A model generated the notes under the pieces. The model was given only the letters and a program-made list of their open reading frames with translations. It made no database searches and was not told the DNA's origin. A program made the position numbers and the translations under genes. Shown here piece by piece: positions 1-13,756 of a stretch of DNA of 64,000 nt (position 1 is the first letter of the stretch; each line of letters starts with the position of its first letter). Source of the DNA: Acanthacorydalis orientalis (lineage: Eukaryota; Arthropoda; Insecta; Megaloptera; Corydalidae); contig CM068320.1 in NCBI GenBank assembly GCA_034766995.1, positions 8,447,001-8,511,000 of the forward strand, in the 5' to 3' direction.

Positions 1-406
1 CTCGGATACAATAAGTTTAGAACTCTAACGATCAGATTTTCGTATAGATTTTGATGTTTATTTCCAAAGATGCATTTTTATAACAAGTTTCACGTATGTA
101 TGAGGCAACTTTATTCTAAAAAAAAACTTCACTCTTTGCCTAATTGACGGTAAGCTCAATTTTTTACAATAAATATTTTTATACTCAACCCTTAATTCAA
201 GTATAAGTGGTATAATTAAATATATGCTTATCTTTGTGTATTTAAAATTAGAATTTTATATTTTTAAACTTGTGATCTCGCTAATATGTTGTCCTAATGA
301 TCTTCACTCCTTTACGTGACCCAAGTTTCTTTTTTCTTTTACTAGTTTCGGTACGTATATCATTTTTAGATAGATTTTAGATAACTATGAAATTGTGTAA
401 ACTGTT
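1..406. other. AT-rich non-coding stretch
   Basis: No reading frame, repeat or transposon motif is recognisable here. The sequence is uniformly AT-rich and runs into the first (TA)n array. Confidence 0.6.
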
Positions 407-412
407 TATATA

Positions 413-459
<47 letters not shown>
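407..459. repeat. (TA)n microsatellite
   Basis: A nearly pure TA dinucleotide tract with one TG interruption. Its right edge is the TA target site of the mariner derivative that starts at 460. Confidence 0.95.
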
Positions 460-460
<1 letters not shown>

Positions 461-1020
461 CTTGGTAGAAAAATAATTGCGTTTTATGACCTTCAAATTC
501 ATATACATTTTTTAATTTAAATGATTTAAGTAGTCTAGAAATGTTGAATGACGAACGCCTAACTTTTGTACAAGTTTTGGAATTGTTGTGCGTGGTTTTG
601 ATTTATCTAACGTCGTCAGTTGGTCGTTGTGAACCGAAGGAAGTCGCCCGCGACCTTCTTCATTTCTAAGGCTCTCATCCTCAGTACGAAATTTTTGGAA
701 CCATTATTTCACCGTACGTTTCTTAGCAGTACCCACAACAAAAGCATTTTTTTAGTTTACAAGCAGTTTTTGCTGCTGTACCACCCGTTTTGAACTCATA
801 CAAAAAATGCTCTTATTTGCTTCTTTTCCATCTTTAATTCAATAGCCCAATTTGAATTAAAATTAATAATAAAACCAAAGTCTATGTTACGAAAATATAG
901 ATCGAAAAATTCACTTAAAAATGATATTAACATGAACACGATGAAATGTTACTTTCATTGAAAAAAATTAAGATTAGAATTCAGAAAACAAATTATTTTC
1001 TCTGTATTTTCCTACCAACG
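460..1020 (-). mobile_element. Mariner deletion derivative, copy 1
   Basis: A 561-bp non-autonomous mariner bounded by TA on both sides (458-459 and 1021-1022). Its ends are inverted repeats: CTTGGTAGAAAAATAATT at the left, and the right end reads GTTGGTAGGAAAATA on the other strand. On the minus strand a broken mariner transposase N-terminus starts near 831 (MEKKQ..., then ERTV..WFQKFRT, then GRGRLPSVHNDQL). It runs into the second helix-turn-helix and then jumps straight to the 3' terminal repeat. Stops and frameshifts make it non-coding. The copies at 34960 and 55705 have the same structure. Confidence 0.87.
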
Positions 1021-3243
1021 TAATATAATATTTGTATTTAATGTTTTTATTTTAATTAAGTAAAGACTAAAATTGCTTTATGTGAATTAAAATGATGAAT
1101 ATATTAAAAATTCTTTTGTGGATTTACGCATGTTTTTTTTAAAAATTTTATATGTTTTTGTTATTTAAAACATGTGTTACTTTCTTATAGTATAATTTAC
1201 TAATTCCATTAATATAATTTACTATTAAATAATTTGGATTTATATAAATAAGGGTAGTATCTAGGTAAAAATTTCCTTTCAGTGTTTCTAACAGTGCTAA
1301 TTATAACCGTGTTCAATGGTATTTACATAGTGCGTGACTTTTGACTCACTCAGATCAATTATTTCCTATACCAGGTCTGTTTAAATTTCAAGATAGACTA
1401 AATGGAACGTAGAATTCTAAATTTTTATTTTAATTAAATACAGTCCCTTTTAAATAGTCTCCCCTGCCAAAAATTAAATGCTATTGTTATGTATTGTGTA
1501 TTTGAAAAAAATGTATTAATTACTTTTCCCAAACCATCCTCAGTTTTTTTTACTTCTCAAAGTTTACATTTGATTTTTCATATACATTGACTTTTGTTTT
1601 ACCACAATTTTGATTTTTGGGAACAAAAAAAAAACAGATTCTAAAACAGGTAGAAAAATAATGTAATAACAGTTCTTCTTAACTTTTATATAATTGTTAT
1701 ATTTTGGATATTTTATAACATAAATACTGCAGGTTTGAAATAAAACACAACAAATATTTGCTACTATTATTGTTTAATTGTTATTACTATGAATATAACC
1801 ACACGGGTTCTGTTATTTGACTGATTTATGAGATCTCAACTACCGTTTATATACTGTTCTCAATGATGAAATTGTATTTTATTTAATCGTAAGAACACAG
1901 GGATCACGACAGGAACGTTACAAGTACTTTTATTAAGACGGATACATAACTTAGCTATTTACAGATCAGTTGAAATTCATTAGTCAGACCGTGACTCATT
2001 TGTAAATAAGTACAGTAGTGCGGATGGATACATAACATAATTGACTGATTACAATATCATAAAGTGCATTATTACAAATCAGCATTCATTACTTAAAATT
2101 TAGCTAATTTTTTTGGATATTGATCTGAAATTTTACAAAGATATTCTTTATTTACTCTGGTGTTAATTGGAACATATTTGTTACGCATCACATATCCATA
2201 ATCGAAGATTGATATACCTTTTTGCTATTAATAATTCTGGTTGCTTGTGTTGGCTTGATTGTTGTAGTATTTCTTGATATCATAACTATATAGAAATAAT
2301 TATCGTGTTCAGATATGAAAATAATGTTGCTTTATTTGTACCTGAATAGTTTAAAGATTTGTCTATATTGAAATTTCGTTTAATTATTTTTATAAAATGT
2401 CAGGTGTATTGGTTTAAACCAAGTAAATACGAAATTATATTTCTACAATAATTTGTAAATGTAGCTCTATTAAAAGTCAGTATACAAATGAACTATTATT
2501 AAATATATATATATATATACAAACTTTATCTATAATAGCTTCTATATATCTCCTGTTATTAATTATCTTTATTCTACGACGACAAATAATATGAAATATA
2601 AATTCAAACTTATTGCGTGCAAAGTGTTTTTAAAAGAAAAGTTTACTTGATAAAAATGTATCCAACTATAATAGTCGAAAATTAATATTCTTTTTCAATT
2701 CTATTATAATCAGTATAAAGAGAATACATTTTAAATACCATATAACATTATTGATTTATTAGTTTATTTTCGATAATTCATATGCTATAACTCTTATTAA
2801 CTCTGATCAGTTAGAAACTTGTTATCTTTCGGAACATTTATTACATTTTGAGAAAGAAAGACTCAATGAAAACAACCGTACTAAAACTTTTTAGAATTTT
2901 ACTTCCTATTTCTTTAATAAGTTGTAATAAACATTGTGTAATATAACACTTAATCATTTCATTCTTTATTTATATTTCTTGATAATGTTAGTATGATTGA
3001 ATTTAATTAAATAACTTTTTAACCGTAGTCTTTCTAATAAAAATTTAAAATATAAAAGTGTTATATGTAAATTTAGGTAGGAAATGTTTTACTACATGCT
3101 ATTATATATTTTTAACTTTTATATTATTTTTTTATTATTTTATAGAAATATCGAACAGAATGAAGATTAGTTTTTAAATTATAGGAAAGGAACTTAATAT
3201 TTAAATTCTAAAATATATACTTTACTATTGTACATTAATAAAA

Positions 3244-3245
<2 letters not shown>
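1021..3245. other. AT-rich non-coding stretch
   Basis: Nothing gene-like is visible. A short TA run lies at 2502-2519. A phrase containing GATACATAAC occurs near 1941 and again near 2024, which suggests an old local duplication. Confidence 0.55.

Positions 3246-3318
<73 letters not shown>
3246..3318. repeat. (TA)n microsatellite
   Basis: About 36 uninterrupted TA units. It sits immediately left of the RTE-type LINE remnant; a second array lies on the other side of that remnant. Confidence 0.97.
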
Positions 3319-5107
<1,789 letters not shown>

Positions 5108-6405
5108 TTTATAAGGGTTTTCCAATAAAGACACAAGTTTTTTATTTTAAATAAAACAAAGAATTTGTGGTGCAATTTCAAGTGTCTTTATTGTAAATAA
5201 TAGTTGAGGGTTATGCCATTTATAAATGAAAAATAATATCGTTCAAGTGACCGCCGCGTGATTTCCTACAAGTAACCATTCTTTTGTTAAATTTTTCAAT
5301 AACATCCCTACACAACTGGGGCTCTGTCTCACAAATTATTCTTAAAATTTCATCTGTTAGGTCGGAAATTGTTTTATGATTATTGGCGTACACCTGTCTC
5401 TTAACATGACTCCAAATAAAGTAGTCTGACGGTGTTAAATCACAAGATCTAGGTGTCCAATTAATGTCTCTATTTCTGGAAATAACGCAACCAGGAAATG
5501 TCGTTCTCAATAAATCAATTATTTCGCCAGCTGTGGCTTGTTGGACTATCCTGCTCGAACCACATATCGTCCAGATCAATATCATCCAATTCTCCCCACA
5601 AAAATTGGTTATCGTGTTACGATATCTTTTTCGATTCACAATAATCGCTTTTCTAGCATGATTCTCAGCAAAGGAAGGACCAATGACTCCATAAAACCAA
5701 AGTGCACACCAAACAGATACTCTTTCTGTATGTAATGGTTTCTTAACGATCAACCTTGATTTTTTTCACTTCAGATTCGGAAGTTTTACTTGTTAACATA
5801 GCCAAAGAATTCGAAATGGGTCTCATCGCTAAAAATGACTTTTTCAGAAAAACCGTGTTGATCTTCTAGTATCCAATTAACAAATCTCCGACGCAGTGAA
5901 TGATCTGCTGTGTCCAATTCTTGTGTTAATTGAACCTTATAAGCCTTCATCAATAAATCCTTGTGCAAAATATGTCATGTGGTTATCTGAGAAAATCCCA
6001 ATCGCTGTGTACGTCGTGGAATTGAGATTCGTGGCTCTTCCGATACACTTTCACAAACCAAGTAAATGTTCTCTTCAGAACAAGCGCTACGAACCCGTGT
6101 TGGTGTTTCTTTATCTTTAACCGATCCAGTCTTTAAATTAACTCACTAATCGAAGAATTGTTGATTCAGACAGACGAGTATGTGGAGAATAAATATGTAG
6201 TTTACGAAATATATTTTTTATAGAACGACCATTTTCATAATAGAGTTGTACTATTTATCAATGCATTGTTTTGTTGTATACGAAGCCATACCCAAATATG
6301 ACAAAGTCAAAACTTAACAACTGTCAAAAAAATATAGCTGTCAGTTTGACATCTGTGGAATATAACGTCTTAAAAAACGGTGTGTGGAACTCACACGCAT
6401 TGGAA
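5108..6405 (-). pseudogene. DD41D (rosa-type) Tc1/mariner transposon, copy A
   Basis: A decayed transposon on the minus strand. Recognisable pieces, N to C, are ...AYKVQLTQELDTADHSLRRRF and VIFSDETHFEFFGYVNK (5786-5968), then VWCALWFYGVIGP, FPGCVISRNRDINW, SCDLTPSDYFIW, and a C-terminus ending RKSRGGHLNDIIF (5220-5753). The first catalytic Asp (FSDETH) is present. The second lies in another frame at WFEQDSPTSH because of a frameshift near 5555. The third is in TPSDYF. In intact relatives the last two Asp are 41 residues apart, which fits the rosa group. The 3' end reads GGGTTTTCCAATAAAGACAC at about 5115, matching the ends of copies B and C. The 5' end near 6400 is worn. Confidence 0.8.
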
Positions 6406-6589
6406 GTGAAACTTCTTATCATCATTTTTTAAATATCAAAACCGTTATTTTTTAATGTGAATTAGTTATAGGATATTATGATTACGAGACAGTAATGCGA
6501 TAGAGAACCTGAATAAACATTACGTAATTAAACTAAATATTTAAATCTTTATTCATCAATTACCATCGATTCATAGTCTAAGAATGCTA
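6406..6589. other. Short AT-rich spacer
   Basis: Lies between the rosa copy and the CpG-containing block. Nothing is recognised. Confidence 0.5.
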
Positions 6590-6830
6590 ATAACACAAAA
6601 CTACGCTTCATAAATATACTGTATTCGTAGTACACTGCGAAAGCGCTCAGCTTACACTACTTATACGGGCAGTACCCACTGCGCAAGCGCGTAACGTGTA
6701 AGAGGTAAACAAGGTAGGTACGTTTTACCCTCCCTCCACTCGAGGTTTCCACCGGAATGAAACGTTTCATGGTTCGTCTCCCCGAGGAAATTTACACTAC
6801 CGCTGCTAAAGAAGTTTCACTTCAAAATTG
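6590..6830. promoter_or_regulatory. CpG-containing block with NRF-1/Ewg-like motifs
   Basis: This stretch is clearly richer in G+C and CpG than its surroundings. It contains TGCGCAAGCGC near 6679-6690, which fits the GCGCAnGCGC pattern bound by NRF-1 and its insect homologue Ewg. A related TGCGAAAGCGCT lies near 6637. A perfect 14-bp palindrome, ATGAAACGTTTCAT, occupies 6757-6770. These could mark a promoter, but no TATA box, initiator or gene is identifiable, so a regulatory role is inference. An old, unrecognised transposon is an alternative. Confidence 0.3.
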
Positions 6831-9189
6831 CCTCCCTATTGGAAATTCCTTTACTAATAGTTTTCGATGTTTTGAACAAACTACATCATATGTGTGTTTA
6901 TATACTCTTAAAATATTTCGAAAAATTTTATTTTTATAGAATTGAATTAAATAAATACAATGCGATAGATTGAAATAAAATATCCTTTGATAAAATTAAA
7001 AAAAAGAAAAAACAGTAAATATTTTTACCTCTTGAATATTATTGTTGCATCTAAGTATCATATATAGTAGGTGTGATAAACTGACTTTTGAGTAAGAGCA
7101 AATGTGAAGAGAGATTTCTAAAATATTAATATAATCATCATAACAAATATGGCTTTTGCTTTCGTTTATTATTTCGGTTTATTTATTTTAGTTTGAATAT
7201 ACTAACTTCGAATGTAAATAATTATATTATCATTTTTTTTGTTAATTTTTGATATTTTTCTACATTTTTTCAATTTTTGTAAATATTTCTTAAAATTTAA
7301 ATACACGATTTAAATTTTTCAGAACAGATGCAATCGATGGTGTCATGATTGAATAAAAATAAAATTATATAATCCATAATTTCATAATTCTTGACTATTT
7401 TATATTCATTTAACCCATTTATTTTCTTACTAATTCATTATGATTCATAGTCCAAAAAGACATTTCATTGAAAACATTAATGTCCCTGTTATAAAGTTTG
7501 TTGTAAAATCATCGAAAAAATAAACATGAAATCAATACAATCTACCTTTTATTTCCCATGCTTGTAAATCACAGGCAAGAATTGGACCAAATTCAATTTA
7601 TATTTGAATTGATTCCGGATTCATCACCAATTCGCCTCACGTAACTAGAATGTGAAGTGATACAGATATATTGTCTATCTGCGAACACTTGAGTAATTAC
7701 CATTTATCCAAACATTTATATGGAGAGCAGTTTGAGACGAGGACCCACTACAGACCCTCATACTTGAAATACCTGACTGATCGAGTGGAGAAATTTGTAA
7801 TCAGACTCGTACTACATGACATATCGTGAAATTACTTCAGTGCAGTGTTGAGATCGGTCGATATGTTGTGTGAGTTCATAAAGGCTTCGGCTTATCTTTA
7901 TTATTCCAATAAGTTTGGTATGTATCTTATTAGTTCAAGACCTGTTGTAATGTTTTCACAAAGTGATCACATCCAAATATACTCTATAATTATTTCATAT
8001 GTTACATAAAAGTCTAAACTACAGCCGTAATAACATTATAGTAATACGTTTTCGGCACATTTTATACTAAGTATAGATTATTAAAGATATTTTTTATTTG
8101 AAAAATATTTATTTGGATTTTTTTATTTTTTTAACTATAAAATAAAATTCTTTAAAGTGATAAAATTGTAGTAAAAGTTTTATTCTGAAGATCCAAAACC
8201 AGGTTTGAGATTTACAATGGAATATAAATTAATGTGAATAATTTCATAGTGCTCTTTTAAGACCTTGTATGCTTGCTGTAACCCACATTTTCAACCTTTG
8301 CAAACGAGTTGGTCATACCTGTTTTCATTAAGTTTTTTTTTATATCTCAGTTCTAGAAAATTATAAATATTTTTGTCTTTTACTTATCACTTTAATAATA
8401 CAAAAATATAATTTCAGTAATACCTAAAAGCACTCTTTTAAGTAAATACACGTCTATGTTACAAAGGAGAATACTATGAAATAAGTTTCAGTGCAATAAA
8501 TAAAACAGTGAAATAGATGAAATACTTATGTTGAAATAATAGTAGTTAAAATAATACGTTATTCAAATTGAGGAAAGTTCAAAGTATTCAAAAAAATAAA
8601 ATAAAAAAGAGCATTTTATGTCATTAAACTAAATAACTCATCTCGTGAATTAATTCAACTCTTAGGGGTTCAATATTTCTGTTATGAAAAAGGTGATTAA
8701 AATTTTTTTATAGCTATGCTATATTGACTGTTACTCTATATTTTTATCGTTATTAACAATAAATACAATGCATAATCATTAATTTTATTAGTAAACTATG
8801 TTAGTGGATATTATATATAAAATCCATCCATCTGACTATGAAAAACAGAATAAATAGTAGCTTTCAGTTAAATAAATTTCAAAGTTTTACATGAATTTAT
8901 TCCATATGCCAACAATTTATTTTTATTTTATTTTATATATATATATATAAATTCACATTTCTCATCACTTTATCCGCAGAACAAAGTAATAAGAAATGTT
9001 TGCTTTGTCAACTCATAGATTTCAAGTTTAATTCATTCAGTTTTATTCATAGATATTTTTTGTCTAAATATATTATGTTATAAAAACCAATAAACAGTTT
9101 TTTTTCTATGCTTCTTTCTATTTTCCCATCAATTTTGACGGGCGATATACTAGTTCTAAATATTTTCTTCTACATATGTATACATTTTA
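6831..9189. other. AT-rich non-coding stretch
   Basis: No gene recognised. The part from about 7550 to 7930 is less AT-rich and looks unique, with no open frame of note. A short TA run lies near 8934-8949. Confidence 0.5.
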
Positions 9190-9215
9190 TTATATATATA
9201 TATATATATGTAAAC

Positions 9216-9248
<33 letters not shown>

Positions 9249-9253
9249 TGTAT

Positions 9254-9297
<44 letters not shown>

Positions 9298-9299
9298 AG
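9190..9299. repeat. Interrupted (TA)n microsatellite
   Basis: TA units broken by TGTAAACA and ACACAC interruptions, followed by a short GAGAGAGA run to about 9308. Open frames over it code only for Tyr-Ile repeats and are not genes. Confidence 0.95.
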
Positions 9300-9662
9300 A
9301 GAGAGAGAAACAGAAAGAAAGATGGCAAATTCTCAGTCTATATAAAGGTATTACTTTTTAAAAAGTATATTTTTAGTAAAGGATTATTGATCTAATTTCC
9401 AAAATTAATTAAAAACTACAGCATCATTACAGATAGACCACAAACCACATACAAATAACTTTTGATACAATGATATGGTTACATATTTTTATGGTTACAT
9501 AATTTTAACTCACTTATTTATTTTACGCCAAAGTTATATATGTATAGCTTTCTAAATTGAATATTCTATTATTCATGCATGTCATTCCAAAAAAGAACTT
9601 TTATTTATGAAATTCAATTTTTAATACTTTTTCATTGTATTTATTTATTTTTCTTTCGAACT
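9300..9662. other. AT-rich non-coding stretch
   Basis: Nothing recognised between the two TA arrays. Confidence 0.5.
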
Positions 9663-9685
9663 TATATATATATATATATATATAC
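9663..9685. repeat. Short (TA)n array
   Basis: About eleven TA units ending exactly where rosa copy B begins. Confidence 0.9.
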
Positions 9686-10929
9686 ATGGTTTTCTAACAG
9701 GAACGCAATTCTTAAGAAGTTATATTTCACAGATGTCATGTGTGTTTTTTTGACATTCGTTAATTTTTATATAACTTTTCTTAGTTTGGCTTCGTATACA
9801 ACAAAACAACGTATTGAAATAATACAATTGTATTACGAAAATAGTCGTTCTATAAAAAAATACATTTCGTAAATTACGCGATAATTATTCTGGTTATATT
9901 CGTCCATATGGATTAACAATTCTTCGATTAGTGAGTAAATTTGAACATCGGTTGAAGGTAAAAAAAAATACCAACACGCTTTAGTAGTGCTTATTCTGGA
10001 GAAAACATTGACTTGGTTCATAAAAGTGTATCGGAAGAGAGATAAATGTCAATTGTACGATATTCACAGTAATTGAACTTTTTATAGATGACCATGATGT
10101 ATTTTACAAAAAGATTTATTGTTGAAGGCTTATATAAGGTTCAATTAACACAAGAATTGAAGCCAGTAGTCCGTTAACTCCGTTGAAAATTTGTTAATTG
10201 GATACTGGAACAACCACACGGTTCTCCTGATAAATTTGTTTTTAGCGATGAGGATCATTTCAAACTCTTTGGCTCTCGTTAACAAGCAAAACTGCCCAGA
10301 ATCTAGGTTGAAGAAAATCCGAGAAAGAACCACTGCATACAGAATAAGTTATACACTTGGATCCGGTGGATTGGTCCTTACTTTTTTCCGAATCGGGTTG
10401 ATAATGCGATTTCTGTCAATAGAGAAAGATATCGTAATATGACAACCAATTTTTTATGGACAGAATTGGATGAAATTGATCTGGGAGACATGTGATTCTA
10501 ACAAGACCATGCAACAAACCGCACAGCTAATGAAAATATTGATTTATTGAGGACGAAATTTACTGGTCGCGTTATTTTCAGAATTGAAGATGTAAATAGT
10601 TCGAGATTCTCCGAGTTAACACCGTTGGACTACTTTCTTCGATGTTAATTTGAAGTACATGAGTACACAAATAATCCTTCCTCCATAAACAATTTCCGAT
10701 CTAAAAGAAATCCGTAGAGTAATTTGTGATACCACTCCAATTGTGTAGGGATGTTATTGAAGAATGGTTACTTATAAGAAACCACACGTCGGTCACTTCC
10801 ACGATATTATTTTTCATTTATAAATGGCATGCCCCTAACTATAATTTACGACAGAGAAACTTGAAATGTCAGCGCAAATTCTGTGTTTTATTTCATATCG
10901 AAATATTGCGTCAGTATAGGAAAAACCTA
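9686..10929 (+). pseudogene. DD41D (rosa-type) Tc1/mariner transposon, copy B
   Basis: A full-length but heavily mutated transposon. The left end reads GGTTTTCTAACAGGAACGCA. The right end near 10928, read in reverse, is GGTTTTTCCTATACTGACGC, so both terminal inverted repeats survive. The transposase starts with TTKQRIEIIQLYYENSRSIKK (about 9799-9860), then KVQLTQELKPV, LEQPHGSPDKFVFSDEDHF (first Asp), NRERYRNM, LDEIDLGDM, QDHATNRTA (second Asp), FTGRVIFRIEDVN, LTPLDYF (third Asp) and the C-terminus. At least two in-frame stops and several frameshifts make it inactive. All three catalytic Asp are still encoded. Confidence 0.85.
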
Positions 10930-11515
10930 TATATATATATACGATATCAGAAAAATAAAAGTAATTGAAGAAACGTACAGTGACATTTGTTCGTTGCTTG
11001 TACTACAAAAAATTAGAATTCGTCGCATTTTAATTCTACTAAACGTTTGTAGTCTATTATAAAATGGGGCTTACTGCTTGAGTGATAACGTGGACAATGT
11101 AAAAAAAAAAACAGTAAAAGGTGTTAATGATATTACTGATTTCATGTTAGTCTTGAAGAAATACAAAAATATATACTTGGGATTTCAGTTCCAAAATTAT
11201 AATTTTCTATCCCTATTCTACTTTAACTATTCTTCTGATAGTGTTCTTAATATTTTCATTATTTGTTTCTTTCAGATATTTTTTAACTTTTCAGTTATTT
11301 TTACATAACTTAGTTTTATGACTATTCATTATTTCCACGAATGAGGATTAAACTTCAATTAGACTATATGAATGTATGGTCGATAACAAAAATTGTACCC
11401 ATAAGAAATATAATACGAAAAGCAGTTCGTATCATGACCTGTTTACAATTTACAGAATATAGAAATATACATGATCTTTGTATTTTTTTCTCTCGCAAGT
11501 CATTTTTTCTGTACC
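10930..11515. other. AT-rich non-coding stretch
   Basis: Several 70-80 codon open frames occur here. None carries a recognisable domain and all follow the local AT bias. Confidence 0.5.
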
Positions 11516-11610
11516 TTAACACGTTAAACGCTACGTCAGTCCCTGGGGACCAGCACTAATCTTTTTGTTTAGGCGATTCCAGTCCCTACGAACCGGCATT
11601 ATGAAATTTA
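11516..11610. mobile_element. Possible piggyBac-type end (single end)
   Basis: The sequence TTAACACGTTAAACGCTACGTCAG begins at 11516. It is followed by a partial direct repeat: CAGTCCCTGGGGACCAGCA, then CAGTCCCTACGAACCGGCA about 40 bases on. TTAA plus short G+C-rich subterminal repeats resembles the end of a piggyBac-type element. I could not find a matching second end, so this is tentative. Confidence 0.25.
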
Positions 11611-11914
11611 AAAAATAATACCTTATAGTTCATATAATATTAAAAAATTTGTATAAAATTTTCTAATGTATTTTTTTAAAACACATTTAGCATAAATAAC
11701 CAAAAGAACTAACAAACAGAAAAAAAAAACAATATTTATTTGATGCATGGTAAATAATCCGTATTAATTTTGCATTTTCTGTTTTACGCTTTATCTATAT
11801 GAAAAGTAAAGCAAAATCAGCTACCTAACGTTTTAAAGATCTGAACATGATAGCATCGCCTTCAAAATACGCATAAGTAACAATGAAAAATGATCAACAA
11901 TTATTTATTGAACA
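11611..11914. other. AT-rich non-coding stretch
   Basis: No feature recognised. Confidence 0.5.
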
Positions 11915-12010
11915 TTTCTGTCAGAAACATTTTTGTAGTTTGTGGGGTGAGGGGGAACATGATTATTGAAAGTAAATTTAGTTACAGTGATAAAATTATA
12001 TTGTGTGCAT
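11915..12010 (+). repeat. Dispersed repeat, copy 1
   Basis: A segment containing TTTTTGTAGTTTGTG and AAATTTAGTTACAGT, ending near TATATTGTG, matches the segment at 23505-23605 in order and spacing with scattered mismatches. This looks like two copies of one old dispersed repeat. The family is unknown. Confidence 0.5.
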
Positions 12011-12785
12011 TATGTTTTATAGAAAATTTAAATATTTTTACATGATAATGGACGTGCTTAAATGATTAATTTATTGAATTTAAATACAAAAATATAGAAA
12101 GTTAAATAATAGATCTATTGAATCTTACCGCTTCCACCTAACGTCCCTCCGTCATTTATGTTTATCATGTCATCAGCATTACAAGTACATTGAATATCCT
12201 TATCGTATATATTTTTTCATTATTTATTTAGTGAGCTTTAATGGATGCAACGCGCACTTAAAGATGTCACAAGTATCATGTAAAGTAATGTTACCGACAT
12301 GGATGAGTATATGCAAAAATATTTAGATAAAAATTATTTGTTAAGTATAGTTTATGAGCACTGTACTTTTAAAATTATGCTAATAAATGTATTGTATCTA
12401 GATTTTTAATACAATGAACAAAAATACACTGTAATCATTATTATTTCTTGCATAACTATTACTTTCATGCTTCGTTCATAATTTATTAAAAGTGAAACAC
12501 ATTGTAAACCAAATTATTATCTCTGTTATGTACAAGAAATAATAAGCAAAAAACGTACCATAAAAGTTTAAAAATTATTCTAGCATTTAAAAATGTGTTA
12601 GATTTGTTTTATATACAAATTTTTGGAAGACTTGGATTCCAAATTTGTTTACTTTTTAGTCCTAAACTTCGTGGGAAAATTGAATTAATTTAATAGTTGA
12701 TAAATAAGATCTTTTCATACCATCCAAATATCATTCAAATACCGCCGTGTACGTGAAATGAAAAACTATCTGCATTAACATTCAA
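12011..12785. other. AT-rich non-coding stretch
   Basis: No gene, repeat or transposon end recognised. Confidence 0.5.
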
Positions 12786-13060
12786 CAAGAATGTCTGCAG
12801 TGAAATCACAGGCATCGCGTTCCAGCGTTGCGTGTTTCCACTACGGTGCGTGCAGCTGCGGACGTAGATATCATTACGTCATCTGGTTACTTAAACAATT
12901 AGCGACAGAGCGCTAGTTCGACTCTGATGAGCGACCCTGGAGAGACGTGGGCGCCCGCATACAACAACGGTCGGGCCGTCAACGCGTGGAGTAAAACAAC
13001 GGCTATCTAATCAGTTTGTAGAGCAGCTGAGTGCTATTGTTATTACATTTATTATATGAC
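12786..13060. promoter_or_regulatory. GC/CpG-rich block, possible regulatory region or exon
   Basis: About 270 bases with many CpG dinucleotides inside very AT-rich DNA. It contains TTACGTCA at 12874-12881, a variant of the CRE/ATF site read from the other strand, and several GC-rich phrases such as GGGCGCCCGC. No long frame crosses it and no transposon ends flank it. It could be a cis-regulatory module, an untranslated first exon or an unrecognised old insertion. Confidence 0.3.
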
Positions 13061-13756
13061 ACAGTTGTCGAAAACCGTTCACTTGATTTGTTTATAATTG
13101 TATGTCTGAGTCACCAATGTTATTAACACGCATATGCATGTTTGTGCATTGTGTATCAGATAAGTACAGTACTGAAGAAATAATCACATAAACCTACATC
13201 CATGTGTTTTCTTATATTACGAGTACATTTTGAAATAATATTAGGTTTCTAAACATAAATGTATAGATTACATTTGACTTATAGTTGATAAAACGTTGTG
13301 TAAGTGATGTAATACAAGTAATTAAGTAATGCATTATATGCCAATTTTTCAATCATTTCATTACTTTTTTCATATTTATAATTGTTAAAGATAAATTTAA
13401 ATCATCGGTATATCTACTGTACATTTTGCTTACGTAAATATAACCTTTAAGTGGAGTCATCGACTGTTCAACACTGTTATTAAGTTTTCACTTTTTTCTA
13501 TTTATTATTCATAATTGATTCTCTGTTTTCATGCAATTATTAAGTACACTTATGATATTATATTACACATAATTTACCGTTCGTTTACTACAACGAATGT
13601 GATATACTGTCTTAGAAATTTAGCTTCAAAATTAAGATTCAAAAATTCTCGTTTACAAGAACATATTACTGTTCTAATTGGTCAAAGCACAATCTAATCT
13701 ATAGTAGAAACAATGATTGATAGAAAAAAGTACAACTGTGTATAATAGCAAAGTAT
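13061..13756. other. AT-rich non-coding stretch
   Basis: Nothing recognised. A 60-codon open frame at 13515-13697 has no motif and AT-driven composition. Confidence 0.5.

Noticed and set aside
9108..9361. Open frames coding for Tyr-Ile repeats over TA arrays (also at 16073-16517, 27308-27559, 29055-29255, 32710-32991, 41640-41968, 62733-63014)
   Set aside because: They exist only because a (TA)n tract has no stop codon in some frames. They show no domain or splice context and no codon pattern other than the repeat.
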